The notes below the pieces were generated by a model. It was not told the origin of the DNA, searched no databases, and was given only the letters and a program-made list of their open reading frames with translations. A program made the translations under genes and the position numbers. From positions 1 through 38,611 of the forward strand of contig WTXG01000311.1 of NCBI GenBank assembly GCA_022496185.1: a stretch of 38,611 nt of DNA. The letters run 5' to 3'. Shown piece after piece: positions 1-11,455 of this stretch. Numbering within the stretch: the first letter of the stretch is position 1; every line of letters begins with the position of its first letter. Origin of the DNA: Multifurca ochricompacta (lineage: Eukaryota > Basidiomycota > Agaricomycetes > Russulales > Russulaceae).

Positions 1-1
1 T

Positions 2-148
2 GCTTTTTCCCTGACAAATAACGTCTTGGGCGGGAACTTCGTGTATGTCGTGTTATTCGCCTTTGTGGGTGTTGGTTTGTGCGTTGCTGGGCAGTTGCCG
101 AGGTACACCTGGAGACATGGACATGCTTCGAGTTACATAGTTGACTAG
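2..148 (+). CDS. Possible C-terminal exon of a membrane protein (partial)
   Basis: An open frame enters from the left edge and ends at TAG 146-148, giving 48 residues. It contains one strongly hydrophobic run (FVYVVLFAFVGVGLCVAG) followed by a short polar, basic tail ending HASSYIVD. That pattern fits the last transmembrane helix and cytosolic tail of a membrane protein. There is no family motif, and an intron boundary could lie inside. It may equally be a chance open frame, because the rest of the gene is outside the window. Confidence 0.3.
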   Translation, partial: AFSLTNNVLGGNFVYVVLFAFVGVGLCVAGQLPRYTWRHGHASSYIVD

Positions 149-1322
149 TCACGCGTGCGAGGCAATTCACATGTGACTCAATTAACAAAGAGGTTGGCTG
201 GCTGGCACAGATTGGAAGCTTGAAGGCCGTACTGTAGGAAACTGGCCGGCTCCTCAGCGTCGCAATACTCCAAATATGTGCAATTGGCCCCCTCATGTTC
301 TCAGCTCAGTCCCTGTATCTCACTTTGGTGCCTTTGGATTTGACCTCATTATATGACACAACCCCTAGGACTTAGAGAAGTTTCCTTATGGCGGTGGCAG
401 CTGGGTTTATCGATCTGATTTCTTCTCCATCTGAACTTGAACCTCGGGGCCGTGGGCACTGAAGTTTTGCGAACCCATTGCAGCTAACTCTTCCTGGATT
501 CCGAGATATGCGTGACTGGACGTGCCACTTTGTGACACCAAGGGCAATGTGTGACGAGACAAGGAAGCAAAGGCGAAGAGGCCTTGTTACCCTAATAGAT
601 CTTTCATCAAATGCAAACGCTCTGGCAATTTTTCAAGTTCTTCATGGTTTTCCGGGGTTTTTCTGAGAACTGGAAGTTCCAATCCTGACATGTCCCAGAC
701 AAACTATGATTTCGAGAATATTCTCCCCCTGCGGCATCATCATAACATCCTTTTCCCGTCCCTGCTATTTTGCGTTTCCTTTTTCTTTCTTTTTTTCCTT
801 TCAAGTTCACAGGGTTATCGCTCCGGGTTTTTGGTCACCACTGGTCATGTCCATGGTCAAGACCTCCGCTATGCAGGTGAATTTCAATTTCAGTATCTCT
901 GATCTGGCGCTTATACTGCACTTCTAATTAGCCCCATCGGTCACGCAGGGTGTGGCGTGCTGTACGTACCGTACTATACGTGTGCGCGCAGAATACGAAG
1001 CGCGTCTCAAACAAAGTTATGTATATAACTCTACTGTCCGCCACGTGGGTGGCAAAAAAAAGTCAACTCAACATAAAGAATGAATAAACTGCCTGGAAAA
1101 AAAAAATCAAAATAAGGGGTGTTTTACGGTAGGCTATCCAAGTCGTCATCACCCGCCACTGGCCATATCATACAAAATCTCATCATGCTCACGCGATGAA
1201 ATCAAGTCGGGGCGCCAAGAGAATCCAATAAACGGGCGTCACTTAGTCATTTGACGCCTCGTCTGCCGAGTCGAGCAATCTAGGGGTTGGGAGTGACGTC
1301 AGAATTTGCTGTAGGGTAGATG
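149..1322. other. Intergenic, no gene seen
   Basis: Both strands show only short frames with frequent stops and no family motif. The stretch holds pyrimidine-rich patches (around 760-810) and A-runs (around 1055-1110). It should contain the 3' untranslated region of the Atg18 gene, which ends at 1323, and perhaps that of the left-edge gene. Confidence 0.6.
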
Positions 1323-2819
1323 TTATGTCGAATCGAAGGCTGCTTCTACGTACGAGTATTGTTTCATCAAGGAACACTCGCCACCGTTTTCAAGGTCGAT
1401 GTTGTACGAGTAAAAGTAGCCCTCGGAGGAGACGACCATGATCTGTGGCATTGTCCTAGTGATGTCATTGTAAGTAAAGTAGCGCGTCCTACCTTGAAAG
1501 GAACGGGCCCAGGAAAAATACGTACCCGCTTAGAGCGACGATACATCGTGCACCACTCGTTGGGAGTTTGAGGAATGCAAAATCTCGAGACGGCTCCCAC
1601 ATTTCTGTAAGGGTGTTTGGAAGATACCCGCCAACGGAGGACGTGATGTTCTTCGTCAAATGCAGCGATCGCCGACGCAGGCTCGACGACATGCCCCCAC
1701 TCTTCTTCTTTTTATCATCCACGAACGCATCGTATCCCCCTTCCAACGCACCGGCACCCTCTCGGCTATCCACACTACCTGATGGACTCGTTGCGTGCTC
1801 ATCCTTACTAGCACTGCTGGCACTTCTACTACGACCGCTTCCGAGCTTAAAAATGTGCACTGTGTCGTGCGCGCTGCTCACGGCTAACAACGTGCTGACA
1901 ACGTTGAAGTTGAGCGAGTATATACGCGCTTCGCGTGTACCGCGGCGGAACTGATACAGCTTCTCCGCGCTAGGGACGCCCCATACCCGGATGACAGTGC
2001 CCTTCTCAGAGGCAGTTGCGAGAAGCGTCCCAGTACTGTTCAATGCGAGCGCAGAGATGGGCGCCTTGTGTGCACGGATGATCTGCGAGACAGTGAGAGA
2101 CTTCGTTGAGAAGAGAAGGACGTCGCCCGATGAGGCCCCTGCGGAGGAGGACTGAGCGGGCGGTGTCTGTGACGAGACAGGAATTGGCGCAGGAACTGGA
2201 ACAGGAGAAGGGTATGCGAGGTATGAATTATCAGCGGAGGGAGATAGAGCGACGATGGCTTCAGGGTTAGGTGGCGTCTCGATAACGTGTTGAAGGCGCA
2301 TGTTAGAAATGTCATAAATGTAGATCTCGGTTTCTAGAACGATGACGAGCGTCTTTCGGTTCATTTTGACGGCCAGGATTGATGAAGGAAAAAGAAGCTC
2401 GCAAATCATGGATTGTCGCTACAACGAAACGAATTGGATAGGGAAACAGTTGACAAAGGCCGCGCAATGACGTACCTTCGTGTTCACGATCTGTAGTTTG
2501 CGTGGACTTGATGATGGCTGATCCGCAGCACCAACGAGAGCGATGAGTGATGTACAGAAGAGCATCTCTACTATACCGCGTGCGCCATCATCTATTTGAC
2601 AATGTCAAGATCGATAAACCAAACCAAGCATGAATACACGCACTCATTGTATAGACCCGGCCAAAAGGGTCACAGTTTGTGATACTATAACCTTTACGCG
2701 TCCCGACGGAGATGCATCTGGGAGAGGTGTTTAGCGGTACATATCCAAGAACAAGTATTGGGAACACACGTGAAATCCTGGTTGAAGTTTGCAAAGAGCA
2801 TCGAGTTCGTGCGCTGCAT
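1323..2819 (-). CDS. ATG18: Atg18-type PROPPIN, autophagy phosphoinositide-binding beta-propeller
   Basis: Seven-bladed WD40-like PROPPIN that binds PI3P and PI(3,5)P2 and works in phagophore growth and vacuole membrane recycling. I trace five exons on the minus strand: 2770-2819, 2644-2717, 2476-2591, 1526-2418 and 1323-1455. They sum to 1266 nt (421 aa) with all phases consistent. Family hallmarks are [20 protein letters not shown] near the N-terminus, [25 protein letters not shown], and the lipid-binding FRRG at about residues 237-240. The last exon carries [18 protein letters not shown]. Low-complexity inserts sit in two loops: a Pro/Ser-rich one at about residues 148-175 and a Ser/Lys-rich one near residue 285, as is common in basidiomycetes. 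Start: ATG 2819 begins MQRTNS; the in-frame Met six codons later (MLFANFNQD) is an alternative. Nothing suggests it is broken. Confidence 0.95.
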
Positions 2820-3422
2820 GATATGATTGGCTTTCTGTCGAGACCGCAAGTTCAAGCAAAAAATCGTTGAATAGAAGAAAGAAGGTAAAGGTATTTTACC
2901 TCAGAAATAGGATGGCGTTCTTGTCTTGTGGGCAATAATCTCTGGCGGTGCCAACACAAACGGTAAGGGAATGTATGAGTTGCGAGTCAAGACGCGGACA
3001 ACCAGTGAAGGAGACGCCAAAAAGGAAATGTGGCGTATGATTATGTAATTTTAACCATAACCATAAAGCAAAGGACAGTCGCCCGTCTCAGCGCATCGTC
3101 TGTCTTCTTCTATTAGCTCGCCTCAAAGTGGGTGCCTTCATTTGTGATTAGCGGGATGGGTTATGATCTCTGCTTCTGATAAGTGCCCTGATCATACAAC
3201 CTGACATTTAGGACATATCGCAGAGCGCTATTATAGCTTGATTTTTCAAACATTTCAACTAGACTAGACGGAGAAGATCTTTTACTCACGTAAGTATGGA
3301 AGCTCTTTAATTCTTAGTTTTAGAAGGTGTTCTTAGTGTACGTGACGTCAGTTCACCCGTGCTAGTGCCACGAAGCCACTAATATAAGACTACCCATCGG
3401 CTCCTGACGAAGCGACGGCCAG
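2820..3422. promoter_or_regulatory. Divergent intergenic region between ATG18 and the EZH2 gene
   Basis: About 600 bp separates the start codons of two genes read in opposite directions, so it must hold both promoters and 5' leaders. It contains a tandem ACCATAACCATAA at 3053-3065 and several A/T-rich patches. No core element can be assigned with confidence. A non-coding or short coding first exon of the EZH2 gene could lie here, because the bases just before ATG 3423 (ggccag) resemble a splice acceptor. Confidence 0.5.
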
Positions 3423-6170
3423 ATGTTCTTTGAGACCCTTGATGACGCTGGTTTCTCGATGACCCCAACTCTGGTGCTATCCGAGAATAGCCATGACGAG
3501 AATCGTGCTCTGGCGTTTCGGGTGTACAAAGAAGTCTGGGACGAATTCAATAAGTGGAAGGTAGAAGATTGCAAGCAGCAACTTCTCCTCCTCCGAAGGC
3601 CATTACCACCTTCAGAGGCCACAGAATCCGCCTCGTTAGCCGCGTCTGAATCCCGTCCAGGAGAGCCGGGCGACGTCGAGATTATCTATCTCTGCGACTC
3701 GGAGGACGACGTGCCGCTTGATGCAGATGGCGCAAATGTGCTCACGTGTAAACGCGTCTCACTGAAGCTCCCACCAGACTTTGAGCCGCACCCGCGCTAC
3801 GAGGCATGCACTCCTGCCTTGCAGACAGTTGCTCTGCGCCCGGGTTCTGCAGCGTGTGACGAACTCGATGCAGCGCCATTCGTACCCTATGCCGATGATC
3901 CTACCTTCAACGCGAAGGAGTACCTCAGGGAGTTTAAGCGTTTTGCCTGGGAAGAACTTGTAGACCCTGATGGTGGGAGTTCATTTTAAGTTTCCTTTTC
4001 CTAGTAAGGCCTTGATCCTGTGCGACAATAGTGGAGGTTATACAGTTTGAGACCTTGCGCCGATTGCACTTCGGCCATGGACTCTCACTTGATCTTATTG
4101 ATGCCACAAACGTACTGCCACCGTTGCGCTCGAGCAATCGATTTGGCTTGCTCTACCAGATGACACAGCGGTGCGTTCTCATTGGTAGCTTGATGTCCCC
4201 ATCCTGTTGAGGTGAAAGCGAGAGCAGCGATGAGCTCTTCTGGACTGGAATGATGGACGATTTGCGCCTCGAAGCTGACGGCCCTGGGCGACAAAGCATA
4301 AACTTTAGGGCTCAGGAGCCAGACGCAGACGACCTGCGCGGGCGTATAGACTCTATAGTTCCGTACTTTTGCGGTAACCCTGGCTGCATTCATGCGTTCT
4401 GCCCCCGACATGGTAAGGATTCGTAATGCTGCCATTGACTAATCAATCACACAAGTCCACCCAATGATTAAGTACAGGAATTTCCTCCCATTCCGCCTAC
4501 AGTACCCCGAGTTGCAAGCAATGATTACCCAGACGGACCGTCCTGCGGGAGCATGTGTTTTCAGGATATTGAGGACACATTTCAGGTGAGACCTTAGTAT
4601 GAACTTTTTACCCAATCTCACTGACATGACTGTTAGGAGGAAACAGTAAAGTGGAGTGATTCAGATATTGATGAACTCCGTTGCATCTTGGAGATTATAC
4701 CCGACACAACCCCCTGCGGTTTGGCGAAACTAGTGAGGAGACCATGTCGAGAGGTTCTTATGGGTTTGCAGTCCAATTTTATGATGCTCACTAAACCGAA
4801 CGCTTGCCAGGTGTTCATTCAACGCCGACGGCTCATTCCCGATGATAGGATATACCCGGAATCAGACCGCACTCGCAGAACTGCGGAGAAAGAACATTAT
4901 AGTGCGTTACAATATAAGTGGTATGTCATAGCATTTATATGCAGTCCCGCCTTACAGAGGACGAGGCGAACCTGGAAGAATATTCACCGCAAGTGTCAAC
5001 ACGTTTATCACGAAATATCGCATTAATACTACATCGTGTTGCAGGCCTGGCCCATGTTCACATACTGGTCCGTGTGACAGAAATAATCCAGATTGTGGCT
5101 GCGCGAGAGAGTCTGTTCACTGCTCACGCAGTTGCCATTGCAGTACCGCCTGTACGCTGTGAGTCTTCCCAGAATAGAAGCTTACTCGTTCAACCCGCAT
5201 CCAGGCCAGCGTCGCTGGAGAGGCTGTCGCTGCAGGTTCGAGGCGAGGAGGCATACCTGTTCCGCAGATAGTAGCTGCCCGTGCCGCGCACTAAGTTGGG
5301 AGTGCGACCCCATGGTCTGCGAATGCGACAACGAGGCGTTCTTGAAAAGGAGGGGAAAATGTATGTTACGTTACAGGTCTTGGGCAGGTCCAGGCATTTG
5401 TTAACGATAGGAAATTACCCGCAGTGGGTAGGAGGCAGGTGCCACAAAAGCCGAGGAAGATACGCCCAGATGGCCAACACTTTTGCCAGAATTCAGACAT
5501 TCAACGTGGTCTCGCCCCTGTGCGTGGAATCCCCCGTCAGTCTCGTATTGTCTAACTTCCGATTGTAGGAGCTGGAAGTCAAGCGTGGTGCATATGGCCT
5601 GGGGGCTTTTGCTGTGAACAGGATTCGTAAAGATCAGTATATAGGCGGTGCATACTATACCTCCTCTCACCTTTTATCCGCCTGAGCACTCATCGTGCCA
5701 TTCACAGAGTACATCGGTGAACTGGTCCCCATGCATGAAGACAAGAGAGGGTAGGCTCCTATTATACTCTACTACTCGCTGACGCGATTTGCACAACTGC
5801 GAATTGACCACAGTGCTCTGCGATCCCATGTGAAATTGAACTACAATTTTGGACTTGGTAGGTTTAATATCGACAGTGCGCGCGTTGGAAACGAGACACG
5901 CTATATCAACCATGGCAACGAGAAGGCGAGAAATGCCCACGCAGAGAGTACGCTTGTGTGGAGTCACAATAGCTTCCCACATTACTCATCCTTCATCTAG
6001 CAAAGCTTGTGTTTGGGGACCATCACATTGGATTCTACGCTTGTATGTTGAAGCCTATGGGGCTATTGTTACTCTTGGCTAACACTTAAACCCACACAGT
6101 GAGAGATATCAAAGCCGGTGAGGAGATTTTGTTCGATTATGGAGAACATTATTGGATCGAGGAAGACTGA
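3423..6170 (+). CDS. EZH2: EZH2/KMT6-type histone H3K27 methyltransferase (Polycomb PRC2 catalytic subunit)
   Basis: Catalytic SET protein of PRC2, expected in the nucleus to place H3K27me3. Thirteen exons can be traced with consistent phase: 3423-3972, 4032-4170, 4219-4412, 4503-4585, 4637-4992, 5045-5151, 5205-5360, 5425-5519, 5569-5647, 5708-5750, 5814-5947, 6001-6042, 6100-6170. They sum to 2049 nt, or 682 aa. Domains in order: a weakly conserved acidic N-terminus; a Cys cluster (FCGNPGCIHAFCPRH, then PSCGSMCFQD) like the EZH2 MCSS region, about 280-315; a SANT-like domain (VKWSDSDIDELRCILE), about 323-370; the CXC pre-SET (CSHTGPCDRNNPDCGC ... GCRCRF ... CPC ... ECDPMVC), about 443-515; and SET, about 560-682. 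The SET has EYIGEL, the S-adenosylmethionine pocket motif RYINHG (usual S replaced by G), RDIKAGEEILFDYGEHYW, and ends IEED. Reading is intact throughout. Confidence 0.92.
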
Positions 6171-6398
6171 GACGTAACAAACGCGTTTGGGATGACTACA
6201 GTGCTGTAAAATGTAAGACATTAAGACATGTACTAAGTAGCTTAGCTTAGCTAGCACGGCAATAGTAATTGTCACCGCGCCGGCGGGCCGCTATACCCAC
6301 CCAGGGGCGAACAATAATTTCTCGTCTCACGGTTATTCCGAACCCGTTGCCCGTCGTCAAACGACAGATGCCCCGGCGTTCCCGCGCTCCTGCCCACC

Positions 6399-7091
6399 AT
6401 GGCCGACTCGTTTCCAACCGCCATCGCACCTCAAACAGACAGCTCTGGCAATGCGCCAGAGGTAATCCAGCATGTACCTGACTCTGCGGAATCCATTCCC
6501 ATCACCGAGCAGGAAGTCGGCGAGTACCGCGAGCAGGACCGCTATTTGCCCGTAAGTCCCGTCCACCTCGCGATGCGCGCTTGTGCCTGCACTCATAACC
6601 TTCTCCTCACAATTCACCACCATCACCCCCACCATCACAACCGCTTGTGCTTGTGCCCCTTCCCCCTCCCCCCTCTTTATTGCGACGCAGATTGCCAATG
6701 TCTCACGCATCATGAAGAACGCCGTCCCGCCAACGGCAAAAATTGCGAAGGACGCCAAGGAATGTGTGCAAGAGTGTGTGTCGGAGTTCATCAGCTTTAT
6801 TACGTCCGAGGCAGCGGAGAAGTGCCAGCTCGAGAAGCGCAAGACGATTGGTGGCGAGGACATCCTCTATGCGATGGTCTCGCTCGGATTCGAAAATTAT
6901 GCAGAGACGCTCAAGATTCACCTCGCTAAACTTCGCCAGGTGCGCGCAATACCCCCGCCTCTTGGCGACACCCTTAATAGCTAAACAGCCACACCTTTTA
7001 TATTTTTTTGTTGTAAATATAGCATCAAACAGCAGCGTCGTCTAGTGGAAAAGTAGGAGAGAGCGTTGAGGCACATGCCGAAGACGAGTAA
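6399..7091 (+). CDS. HAP3: CCAAT-binding factor subunit NF-YB / HAP3
   Basis: Histone-fold subunit of the trimeric CCAAT-binding factor; it pairs with NF-YC before joining NF-YA/HAP2. Three exons: 6399-6551, 6691-6939 and 7023-7091 (471 nt, 156 aa), all in phase 0. The ATG at 6399 has a strong context (CCACCATGG). The diagnostic core begins [17 protein letters not shown] (about 46-62), followed by [20 protein letters not shown] and [14 protein letters not shown], ending KIHLAKLRQ. This is the H2B-like histone fold of NF-YB with almost no change, at about residues 50-134. A short acidic tail follows. The gene starts 228 bp after the EZH2 stop on the same strand, but with a leader of its own. 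Confidence 0.95.
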
Positions 7092-8064
7092 TTGCGTCTC
7101 CTATCATGACCCCACCACATCCTTCACATCCCCTCTCTCATCCCCCCACCCCTCCCTGCTGAATGTATCTATGGACTGTATACGCTATGTAACGTTATTG
7201 CTATTTGTCCCGCGTCCGGTGCGTTCATTCGTAGCCAATCAAAAGTTCATCGGTGTTGCAGATGCCAACCACCCCCATAAAGCCTTCGATCGGGTTAAGC
7301 TGACATGGAATTCACCACTCGCACCTGCTTAAGCGGCCGGTAGAATAAACGTTAAGCACACCTTGTTTTATCATGGTCCCTGGTCCCTGGAACCATCAGA
7401 ACAAGGATTGAGCCAGAGCGTTGACCAATCAAAGTAAGGGATTCGGCGTTTGAAAAGAATGCGTAGGCCTACGCAGGTGCTTGTCTTGTTTACTTTCTTC
7501 GAACCACTAACCACCTATGGTGTCGTGGTTCTATTTTGCATTTTGCGTATTCAAAGCCCCTGGATGCTTCTCAGACTCCCCTCGCTTGGGCAATTTAAAT
7601 TGTAGAACCGATTGGGGGGTTCTCCAATTATTCTCAGCAGCTTTGGCGGCAGCAGCCACGCATGTACGAATGAATGAACGTATATCCTACCAGTCACTTG
7701 TACTAATCAGCCATCGCTTCCGAGTGGCCCTCAATGCTCGATGTCTCTAAAGGACAAGGACAGGTGTTGAATCGATTGTGCTTGGGTGGCAGTTCGGTTT
7801 GTTGGAATGGGTCGGTTGACATCGCATCGTGCCTGAGGTAATTTGATTTTTTACTTGTGATAGGGTTGCGCTGGGGTTGGATTTGGACGACCACCGAAGG
7901 TTGCTTGCTCCCTTGCCACGAGGGTTGCTCATCTCATGGGATATCATCTCATTTGAAGGCTATGAAACCTTCCTAGTTATCATTCAGCAGGGAAGTAAAC
8001 ACCCTTACAACTTCGACCCTCGACCCACTCCTTGCGCTACGCATTTGCGAGACGGATTGATACG
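7092..8064. other. Intergenic, no gene seen
   Basis: Downstream of NF-YB and upstream of the Ser/Pro-rich gene. Open frames are short and lack conserved motifs. A tandem TGGTCCC TGGTCCC sits at 7373-7386 and a CT-rich stretch at 7120-7160. The frame that opens at TTG 8032 runs into the next gene, but the first ATG is at 8065. Confidence 0.55.
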
Positions 8065-9731
8065 ATGTTACCATCCTTCATGATCACCTTGCCTCCCTCA
8101 TCGGCGAACGGTTTTTATTCGTCCTGGCAAACGTATCCTGAACTTGCAAGTCCCGCCACATCAGATAGCTTCTCACCCCCGGCTAGCCCACCAGTGTCAC
8201 CATTGATTACTCTACCGGGTGGGCCAGCAAATGGCTTTTATGCGTCCTGGCAATGTTACACAGATAAAGCAAGCCCCACCGGATCCACTTGCTTCTCATC
8301 TTCGATGAGCCGACCGTCCAGCCCTCTTCATACCATCAACGAAGCCCTCAACCAACGGGCTTCTTGGCCGGTGTCCCCCCGTCATTCGGAAGGACAGATT
8401 TCTGAGATCGATTCCAGACCCACCAGCATGACCACCTCAATGTCCCTCGCATACACAGTCAAGTCGATCAATTCGCGCAAGAGTCGCCTCACAGTCTTGT
8501 ATCCGCGTCCTGTCCGCCCACAACAGTCTTCCTGTGTCGAGATTATCGCCGAATCAGCCTATACGAGTATGGAGAGTCTCGTTGCGCTTTCGAGTCGGCC
8601 AGTATCTATGTCTGTACCACCTCAAGGAAATACCAAATCTGTTTGGGACAATGAGGTGAGCTGTGGGGGGAAAAGGGTAAAGTATGTGTCATAGCTGAGG
8701 GTTTTTGCGTAATAGCATATCGCAAGTGCTATAGTAACCCTTTCCGCTCTCTTTGACTCTTCTACGGAATTCGCCTCCCCGCCTGTCGAGCGTCGCCTCA
8801 CTGCGTCTTGGAAATCGTTGCTGAAGATTAAAGCATATGACGAAGTATTTATTATTGTCTCCTTTGCACGTTCCAGGTCACGTGCTCAACGCCCCACAGA
8901 GCCAACCTGTGCCAAGTTTCAAAGCCGCTGAAATCTTCGCTGATACCCTCCTCTGTGTGCACAACGAGATTGTTGAAAGTGATTTCGTGGATGCCCAAGA
9001 ATTGACCCGCCCTTGTGACGGACTGAACGAGTGCGTTCCGTGATTGTTTCACGTCACGCCTTACCGTCCCTAAAATGAAAATACAGGGCATACCAGGACG
9101 CATACGTCCTGCTTTACAATTCAGGCGCAATACCACCAGCCCCGGCACACATTTCAGCGTTGGACGCTGACCTCCTTAAGAACTTTGTCGTGTCAATCAT
9201 GCAGCTCGTGAGGCTCATCCACGCACTCGAGGTTCTGGTTGTAAGGATGTGTCATACCTCATGACGTGCGCACATGTACCAAATCGCTGAAATCGGAATT
9301 GATAATAGGACGCTTTGGCCACCCTCGCAGTTGCGAGAGCTCCGAGCCCTGCGCACAAGACTGATCCAGATGACGATGTGATCTTCAACGTTCCCGGGTG
9401 GCGCCAGCGGAATGAGAGTCGGCCGACGCTTCCTTCAGCGGCAGGTGCTCCGGAGGGTGCGGTTGACAATACGCTTCGCCTGCTTTTGGTGACACGGCAC
9501 GAAGACCTCGAGCGGGAATTTCGTGGTCTGCGCTTCTTGATATGGCGTGCTAACCCCAGGGCCAAGGTCGAGCTAGGAAACATCGTGAAGCAGACGCTTC
9601 CGTTGTATCATGCGGAGCTCATGAAAAGTCCCGTCGCGGACTTTGTTGTGCATTGGCAGGCTGCGGTCGTCCCATCTGGACATGGGGCAGATGAACGGAC
9701 ATTCGAAAGCTACGATACAGACTCCTGGTGA
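8065..9731 (+). CDS. Unrecognised Ser/Pro-rich protein with an N-terminal internal repeat
   Basis: Not recognised. Five exons give a continuous reading: 8065-8655, 8716-8844, 8900-9039, 9087-9240 and 9309-9731 (1437 nt, 478 aa), all with GT..AG ends, introns of 47-68 bp and consistent phases. The N-terminal third is Ser/Pro-rich and contains two related units with ANGFY(S/A)SWQ at their core (about residues 13-21 and 53-61), each preceded by ITLP. A helical region (DADLLKNFVVSIMQLVRL) lies in the fourth exon. The last exon is mixed and ends ADERTFESYDTDSW. No signal peptide, catalytic motif or membrane span is visible. It looks like a lineage-specific fungal protein, perhaps regulatory. Confidence 0.6.
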
Positions 9732-11455
9732 GAAGAAGGGGGATGATCACGGTCCTGGCGTGGCGCAGCGAGAGGATTTGATTTGTTTCATGGTATATTA
9801 ATATAGGCAGAACATCATGCTTTTGCATAGCAGATGCCATCATATAGAGCAGGCTCTTGTTTTATGGTCACCCTTTTAGAGTATAGGAAGGAAAGGAAAG
9901 ATAAGAACCGCATGCATGGCATGCTTGATGTAATACTTGACTTGGTAGAAGAGATCACATGGCCCTTGTTAGTGCTGGACAACTTTTTTTTCTCTCGTTG
10001 TCATCCTTTTCTGTGGCCTTTTCTCCATGCCTCACATTCAACTCGGGCGAGGAAACGCTAACCCTCTGACCATGTAAGTGTCAGAGTCTTGCACCGCGAT
10101 TTGCATAGCCAAGAGCATACCGCTCGAGATCACGGACTTCTCGGCATAGGTGACTCAACTTTTACTGCTCTGTCATCCGCGCCGAATGGGTGTTGTACCG
10201 CCCCTCGCGGAGACTGTATACGTTTCTTCTACTCACTCACTGGCAATGTATTTCGCGACCGTTGACGTGCTCCTGTTGTCCAAAAGTCATCCGTGCTAGC
10301 GGAAGCTTTTCTAGTTTTAACTTCTCACACGGGGAGTTATGGCCGCCTTATTATCATGTCTCTTACATCCCTTCTATTCGGAGGTATGAGTGTCATTGGA
10401 AGTCGACTATCACCCCACGACACTTCAGCACCGGTTTTTATTCTCGCATTCATTAATCTCATTCAAAACGTCCGCCCTCTCAAACAGTTCGCTCTAGGAG
10501 AAGTGCGTCGCGAACGTTATATGTGAACAACATCATAAGCCTCGAATAGGTGCATGCGTTCTCCGCCCCGCCTCGCAAAAGGAATCCTATTCCTATTTTA
10601 GACAAGGTGGGGCCGCCCCTGATGCTTTTATCTCCGTCGAAAAAATGTTCCCGCCTATCGTCCCAAGCACCCAAAGATGTCACATGATTAAATGTCTTTG
10701 CTATTCCACTAATTCCACCGACGAGGCCGCCATTGTCCCGCGCATTTGGGTCAAACAATGCGCTGTCAATGGTCTGGTACCTCGGATAGATGTAGAGTAT
10801 CGAGGAGATATTGGTCCTTCACTGGGAGCTCATCGGGTCGGATGCTTCGGGAAATCACTCAAAACATGTTGTTTCTACCTTGTGGTGTTCGGGCCCTACT
10901 CCCTGTGATCTTTGAACCAATCCAATTTTGCCTCGAACTCGCTCAAAGGCTCATTCTTCACTTTAAATGTCCACCCATAACAATGATAAAGAGGTAACAG
11001 TTCATCTTCATCGGGGGACATCGGGAATCTGGAATTAGCTTCAGGTTTGGTCACGCTATCTGGGCATAATCGCCACTGCACCTATCACGGCTCACTGTTT
11101 CCCATTGGATTTCAAGGGGAAGGAGAGTTGTAGGAATACTTGCTTTTGGTAAAGGGAAAATAAAAACTTTCAGCAAAGCGCAACTGCCTCATATCGCAAA
11201 TACAAGGGCGCTGGGAGGCCAAGAACTTTGGTGAAGATGCCATCATTCAGCACTCATTTAAATACTGCGTCACGCGGGCAGCTATCATTACCAACCCATT
11301 GCTGATCTCCATTCCCATCCCTTATTTCCACCCCAGACGACCCCTATGGGTGTGCAAACAAGCTGAAATTTCAACTATTCTAAGCGCAATTAGCACCACT
11401 TCTTAGTACAAAGTGATGGCTAGACATGACAGGAAGACGTCACATAAAAAGGGCT
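9732..11455. other. Intergenic stretch, no supported gene
   Basis: About 1.7 kb between the end of the Ser/Pro-rich gene and the stop codon of giant gene A, so the two genes converge here and both 3' untranslated regions should lie inside. Frames of 60-92 codons occur on both strands (for example minus 10480-10758) but none has a recognisable motif or chains with plausible introns into a longer protein. Confidence 0.5.

Noticed and set aside
1568..1954. 128-codon plus-strand frame
   Set aside because: Lies antisense to the large Atg18 exon, whose identity is clear.
8032..8064. Upstream extension of the Ser/Pro-rich protein
   Set aside because: The frame opens with TTG, not ATG; the first in-frame ATG is at 8065.
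10480..10758. 92-codon minus-strand frame in the 9.7-11.5 kb gap
   Set aside because: No recognisable motif, no partner exons, and overlapping frames on the other strand of similar length.
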